Shown here in pieces: positions 60,253-64,000 of a DNA stretch of 64,000 bases. The translations under genes were made by a program, and so were the position numbers. Under the pieces are notes generated by a model. That model was not told the DNA's origin. It made no database searches and worked only from the letters and a program-made list of their open reading frames with translations. The stretch covers positions 372,001-436,000 of the forward strand of contig JAOTYL010000002.1 of assembly GCA_029861865.1 (NCBI GenBank). Reading direction: 5' to 3'. Positions within the stretch are counted from its first letter, which is position 1, and the number at the start of each line of letters is the position of its first letter. Source of the stretch: Myxococcales bacterium (GTDB lineage: Bacteria > Myxococcota_A > Polyangia > Polyangiales > Houyiibacteriaceae).

Positions 60253-60834
60253 TCAACCCTCGTCAACGATCACGAATCGCATCGTGCGATCGGTGCTTCC
60301 GCGTCGATAGTCGACGATGATATCAGAGGCAGTCCGGAGCTCTTTCCAGATTGCCGCCGCGTGTTCTGGGCGTGAGATCGGCTTGCCGTTGATACTCGTC
60401 ACGGTGTCACCGGGGCGTAAGTCGAGCGAAGCGTAGGTCAGGTCTCCGGCGAAAAGCGTCACGATCCGAAAACCCACGAAGGCGCCCTTATTGAACTCTG
60501 GCTCGATCTCGACGTTGCTGAGATATCGTCCAAGGCCCTGGTCGAGCACACGGATGAGCTGATGTCGTCGGATAACTCCGGACGTCACCCGGGGGAACTC
60601 CGGCATCAGGTCGCTCTTGGGCGCCGGCTCTTGGCCCGGCAGTGGCTCGTTCTTTTCTTCCCACTCTTCGTCGTACTTGGGCTGCTTTTCTGCCGGCGCC
60701 GTCAGGGGGTCCTCGTCGCCGGAAGTCTCCCAGGTCGAATCGCCCATCATGTCCTTTTGCAGCTTACTGTTTTGACAAGCCGCGAAAGTAACGAAGACCA
60801 GCATCAGCAACACGGAAACTACAAAGCGCATCAT
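60253..60834 (-). CDS. PDZ-domain lipoprotein
   Basis: The 193-residue protein has lipobox FAAC, an acidic linker (PLTAPAEKQPKYDEEWEEKNEPLPG) and a C-terminal PDZ-like domain ('GFRIVTLFAGDLTYASLDLRPGDTVTSINGKPISRPEHA'). Similar PDZ modules end GspC of type II secretion. Here the N-terminal membrane anchor is a lipid anchor. The ATG overlaps the tmk stop by four bases. The partner is unknown. Confidence 0.82.
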   Translation of the reverse strand: MMRFVVSVLLMLVFVTFAACQNSKLQKDMMGDSTWETSGDEDPLTAPAEKQPKYDEEWEEKNEPLPGQEPAPKSDLMPEFPRVTSGVIRRHQLIRVLDQGLGRYLSNVEIEPEFNKGAFVGFRIVTLFAGDLTYASLDLRPGDTVTSINGKPISRPEHAAAIWKELRTASDIIVDYRRGSTDRTMRFVIVDEG

Positions 60835-61484
60835 GGAGACTCTCCTCGGAGGGCGGCGACCTCGGCCCAGATCGCTTCGGCCACACCCTCGATGTCACGG
60901 TTGGCGTCTATGTGACGAATTCTATCATCAGGGAAAAGCTCGTCGATAGTCGAATAAAAGGCAGCCAGCTCGGCCTGCATGGCGTCGGTTTCGTAGAGCT
61001 CGGGACTTCCGGAACGAGACCTGCGCCGACTGGCAGCGACCTCGGGGCTGACGTCGAGAACGAGGGCGAGATCGGGCCTCCGTGCACGGCGATTGAGCTC
61101 GCGCACCCAGCGTGCTGCCTCAGACCCGCCTCCGCTGCTCACGGTCTGGTACGCCACAGAGGAATAGTCGTACCGATCGCAGAGGATCGATACGCCGTCG
61201 GTCAGGTTTGGCACGATCTCGGCCTCTAGGTGGTCGAGGCGGTCGGCGGCGAACAGAGCCGCCATGGTGGCCCAGCTCGAAGGATGAGCCCCATGATGAC
61301 CCGGCACGACCACGCGACCGGTCAGGACTTGTCGAATCAACATCCCGATGGGTCCGTCGCTCGGCTCGCGGGTAATGTGAACCGGCAAACCCTTGGCGGT
61401 GAGCCGGTCAGCGAGCCGCACACACTGAGTCGTAGTCCCGGAGCCGTCGATCCCTTCGATCACGATGAAATGACCTTCGATCAT
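60831..61484 (-). CDS. tmk: Thymidylate kinase
   Basis: The 217-residue enzyme phosphorylates dTMP to dTDP. The P-loop 'EGIDGSGTTTQCVRL', the 'REPSDGPIG' and 'CDRYDYSSVAYQ' (DRY) motifs are diagnostic. It overlaps the PEGA gene by four bases (ATGA) and the PDZ gene on the other side, so three genes share one transcript. Confidence 0.95.
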   Translation of the reverse strand: MIEGHFIVIEGIDGSGTTTQCVRLADRLTAKGLPVHITREPSDGPIGMLIRQVLTGRVVVPGHHGAHPSSWATMAALFAADRLDHLEAEIVPNLTDGVSILCDRYDYSSVAYQTVSSGGGSEAARWVRELNRRARRPDLALVLDVSPEVAASRRRSRSGSPELYETDAMQAELAAFYSTIDELFPDDRIRHIDANRDIEGVAEAIWAEVAALRGESP

Positions 61485-63361
61485 CGTCTATCCTCTTTGG
61501 TGCTGCCGAACTTGAAGGTCGCACCGAGCTGCGCGTAGATCTTCGAGTCGGGCCGTCCGCCGCCGAAAACGTCGCCCAGCACGCGTCGCCGATCCCCCGC
61601 TACGATACCCTCGACCTCGACCCATACGTTCCACTTTCGCGTCACGACGATCTCGAGCGAACCACCGAGGCGCCCGCGAACGACGTTCTGCCGAGAGCTT
61701 GCCACGACTATATCGCTATTGCGATCGGCAAAATCCCAACGGTCGCTGTTGAAGTCCATCGCCATCCAAATCGATAACGCGCCTCTCGGAGGGAAGTGCA
61801 GACTGAAAATCGCGTCCAGGCTGATGAAGAAGTTGTTCGCCGGGTGGCTGTTGCCCATCAAGTCGCGTTGCGCGGGGCCAACGCCGCCGCCGACCTGGAG
61901 ATCGCCGCCGACCGAAAAATTGTTGCTGACGCGCCAGCCAGCTTTCGTCGTGATCGCCACGTCGGTCAGTCGGCCAAACGTTCCGACCCAGATTCCGATG
62001 TCGAGAAATTTGGTGAGTCCGGTCCGAAGGTCCAGCGAAGCCAACCAAGGCCACCCGGCGGAGAAGTCGAGGGCTGCGACTCCGACCGGAACCGGCGCAC
62101 CGGCGTGCGTAACGGTATTACGGAGTGCATCGTCGCGCTCCGCCTGCTTGTCACGGACCTCTCCGCTCACCGGAACGCTCGTAGGCGACAGGATCACTTG
62201 GATCACTCGCACCGTCATCGACTTTTCGAGCCGAACCTGTTCGGTGTGCGCGTGATAGCCCTCCGCCCGCACTTCGATGCGGTGGCTACCCGGCGAAAGA
62301 TCGCCCTCCCAGGGGATCGGTCCCAGAAGCTCCCCGTCGACGAAGAGCTGCGCCGCCGGAACGTTGGTCTCGATTCTGACGGGAACCCCCAACGGGGACA
62401 GCTCGGCGTAGACCTCGCAGTCTCGCGCACGACCGACCGAGCACGTGCGGCGGACCTCGCGATACCCTGGCGCGCGCACCACGATGGTATGCGTTCCGAG
62501 CTCGGCGGGCTCGATCGTGACCGGCGGCGCTCCGTATTCTTCCCCGTCGATGGCGATTGACGCGTCGGGCACGTTCGCGCGGACCAAAATGCGCGCGACG
62601 TCCGTGCTCGTCGTCGTAAAACGAATCGAGGCCACTCTCTCCCGACCTGCGACCACCATGACCGTCTGCTCGACTGGCTCGTAGCCGGGGGCCCGCGCGA
62701 TGACGACGTGCTCGCCCGGCGTAAGCCCACCCTTTGCGGCGGGAGAGACTCCGATGTCGGCTCCGTCTAGACTGATGATCGCGCCGGGCACGTTCGTGAT
62801 GACGCGAAGACTTCCAAGATCTGGAGCGATGCGGATCGAGGCGTCCAAGGTGACCCGCTGGTTCGCTGTGATCATGACTGTTTTGGCAAAGGGCTTGTAG
62901 CCATCGCCGGGGCTCCTGATCTCGACGAGGTGCTCCCCAACTTCCAGTCCGTCGAGGACGAGCGGAGTCGCCCCACGTTGTTGTCCGTCGATGAAGACCG
63001 GCAACCCCGTGACGTCCGCCGTCACCAAGAGGGATCCTGTCTTTGCCTCCTGTGGCCGCAAGATCACTGGGATCTTCAGAACCTGGCCGCTCTCGAGGTC
63101 GACCCACTTCGAGAAGGTGACGAAGCCGCGCTTACCGACTTGAACCAGGTGCCGCCCCGGCACGAGCGTCTCGCGAAGTGGAACGCTTCCCGCTGGCTTT
63201 CCATCGAGCCTGATCGACGCGCCCGAGGTGGCTTCGTCCCCAGCGGTGATGACCACCACACCTGGAGCGGCTTGCTGTGCCGCGCCCTCGGCGGCGATGC
63301 CGGCCAGACCGATCACGAGCACAATCCGCACCAAACCATCGACGCTGTACAACCGTTGCAT
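61481..63361 (-). CDS. PEGA-repeat protein with C-terminal outer-membrane barrel-like domain
   Basis: The 626-residue secreted protein has a signal peptide, about five PEGA repeats over residues 35-390 (for example 'GASIRLDGKPAGSVPLRETLVPGRHLVQVGKRGF' and 'VPAAQLFVDGELLGPIPWEGDLSPGSHRIEVRAEG') and a C-terminal barrel-like stretch of alternating strands ending in 'KIYAQLGATFKF'. PEGA repeats occur in surface S-layer-like proteins. This one is probably anchored in the outer membrane with the PEGA part in the periplasm or outside. It is the first gene of the PEGA-tmk-PDZ run, and lies 152 bp from the glycosyltransferase gene. Confidence 0.82.
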   Translation of the reverse strand: MQRLYSVDGLVRIVLVIGLAGIAAEGAAQQAAPGVVVITAGDEATSGASIRLDGKPAGSVPLRETLVPGRHLVQVGKRGFVTFSKWVDLESGQVLKIPVILRPQEAKTGSLLVTADVTGLPVFIDGQQRGATPLVLDGLEVGEHLVEIRSPGDGYKPFAKTVMITANQRVTLDASIRIAPDLGSLRVITNVPGAIISLDGADIGVSPAAKGGLTPGEHVVIARAPGYEPVEQTVMVVAGRERVASIRFTTTSTDVARILVRANVPDASIAIDGEEYGAPPVTIEPAELGTHTIVVRAPGYREVRRTCSVGRARDCEVYAELSPLGVPVRIETNVPAAQLFVDGELLGPIPWEGDLSPGSHRIEVRAEGYHAHTEQVRLEKSMTVRVIQVILSPTSVPVSGEVRDKQAERDDALRNTVTHAGAPVPVGVAALDFSAGWPWLASLDLRTGLTKFLDIGIWVGTFGRLTDVAITTKAGWRVSNNFSVGGDLQVGGGVGPAQRDLMGNSHPANNFFISLDAIFSLHFPPRGALSIWMAMDFNSDRWDFADRNSDIVVASSRQNVVRGRLGGSLEIVVTRKWNVWVEVEGIVAGDRRRVLGDVFGGGRPDSKIYAQLGATFKFGSTKEDRR

Positions 63362-63513
63362 AATTCCTCGGACGCGCGTCGCTTGGGCGGATTCACTCCC
63401 GACCCAAGCGCCTCGCTAATGTTTACCCCCACCCCTGTGCACTAGGTAAAAAAGTGACCGACTTCCATCGCCGAGCTGTCTCCGATGAGGCAAGAATTTT
63501 CGAGCGCGAAGGA

Positions 63514-64000
63514 TCAAGGGGCCACAAACAAGACTTCGTATGGATCGGGCTCGAGGACCTCGTCCACGGTCACTCCGAGCGGCGGCAGGACGCGCGGCAG
63601 AGGCGGCGGATCGTCGACCTGCTGAAAATCGAACTGCTCGAGCTCGGCAAGCCCATAGGCGAGTGGTTCAGGGCCGATGCGCTGCCGCTTCGCCATGTGT
63701 TCGAGAAGTCGTCCCATTTTGCTCCGGATGCTTTTCGTGAGCGCGTCACGCTCATAGTAGACGTGGTAGCGCTTTGGGGATGGCAGAATGCACGCCAGGA
63801 AAGCCGCCTCCGCAGGACTCAAGTCACTCGGTATGCGCCCGAAGTAGTGCAACGCTGCGTTCTTCAGACCGTAGATACTCGGTCCGTATTCGATGACGTT
63901 GAGATAGAGCTCGAGAATCTCGTCCTTGTTGAGGGCGTTCTCGAGCCACCACGTCAGAATCACTTCTTGGGCTTTGCGTGCGAGGGTTTTCTCTCGCTGT
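63514..64000 (-). CDS. Peptidoglycan glycosyltransferase (monofunctional, MtgA-like), 5' end outside window
   Basis: The frame is open from the window edge to the stop at 63514, with about 162 residues seen. The visible motif 'KTLARKAQEVILTWWLENALNKDEILELYLNVIEYG' is the GT51 family sequence with the catalytic Glu region, followed by 'IPSDLSPAEAAFLACILPSPKRY'. GT51 enzymes polymerise lipid II into glycan strands. The frame ends soon after the domain, without a transpeptidase domain, so it is a monofunctional type, with a C-terminal tail of about 60 residues (DPPPLPRVLPPLG). Confidence 0.88.
   Translation of the reverse strand, partial: QREKTLARKAQEVILTWWLENALNKDEILELYLNVIEYGPSIYGLKNAALHYFGRIPSDLSPAEAAFLACILPSPKRYHVYYERDALTKSIRSKMGRLLEHMAKRQRIGPEPLAYGLAELEQFDFQQVDDPPPLPRVLPPLGVTVDEVLEPDPYEVLFVAP

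Noticed and set aside
1-64000. Prophage, integrative element or known anti-phage defence system
   Set aside because: No integrase, transposase, capsid, restriction, CBASS, retron or toxin-antitoxin motif was found on either strand.

Overview
The window (high GC, mostly short intergenic gaps, many overlapping start and stop codons) reads as a chromosomal segment of a myxobacterium-like member of the Myxococcota (former Deltaproteobacteria). The evidence is four Hanks-type Ser/Thr kinases with elaborate architectures, PATAN/DUF4388 and MXAN_5187-type domains, many lipoproteins with Gly-rich or TPR regions, multihaem c-type cytochromes, PEGA repeats and a serine palmitoyltransferase-like gene. 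There is no phage, integron, CRISPR array, transposase or recognisable defence locus. The segment is housekeeping plus signalling chromosome.

Layout. 1-5.5 kb: a TPR lipoprotein (cut by the window edge), an oppD/oppF-type ATPase pair, a LolA/LolB-like lipoprotein, a cytochrome-like lipoprotein and an RpoH-like sigma factor, all on the minus strand. 5.6-11.7 kb: a small protein, an N-formylglutamate amidohydrolase, two divergent Ser/Thr kinases, a shortened PP2C-like protein and tRNA-Leu(CAA). 11.7-19.5 kb (plus strand): FabH-like synthase, lipid kinase, the MXAN_5187-like sensor and its secreted neighbour, a probable 6S RNA with promoter and terminator, and a large MscS channel. 19.5-31.2 kb: octahaem TPR cytochrome, PlsC-like acyltransferase, def-fmt-adenosyltransferase, a 3-ketosteroid dehydrogenase-like flavoprotein behind a KstR-type palindrome, priA, tsaD. 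31.2-44.5 kb: a kinase/AAA/TPR giant, an HD-GYP hybrid, lipoprotein-mlaE, a pentahaem TPR cytochrome, aroC with a HemQ-like protein, a DMT exporter, a DUF502 protein. 44.5-52.4 kb: FkbM, MaoC, a copper monooxygenase-like lipoprotein, and a likely sphingolipid group (serine palmitoyltransferase, dedicated ACP, serine acetyltransferase-like protein, NAD-dependent epimerase), then pgm. 52.4-64 kb: bfr-bfd with a shared inverted-repeat operator, bioB, a membrane protein, an aminotransferase, the haem A/copper delivery group ctaA-kinase-ctaB-SCO, a PDZ lipoprotein, tmk, a PEGA barrel protein and a peptidoglycan glycosyltransferase (cut by the edge).

The most unusual signal is a family of degenerate 6-bp tandem repeats, CRCTGN on one strand and NCAGYG on the other. 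Six clear arrays form three pairs. Each pair brackets exactly one gene (the PP2C-like gene, the mscS gene, the maoC gene), and always in inverted orientation: NCAGYG to the left, CRCTGN to the right. In each case the gene's 3' end is beside or inside an array. The mscS reading frame ends inside the repeat, so the channel has a low-complexity tail. The PP2C-like gene lacks its expected C-terminal part. This looks like an unrecognised repeat-bounded single-gene cassette or a repeat-driven gene-end remodelling process. A second dispersed element, a perfect palindrome with core GGGGACTGTCCCC, occurs three times in gene gaps.
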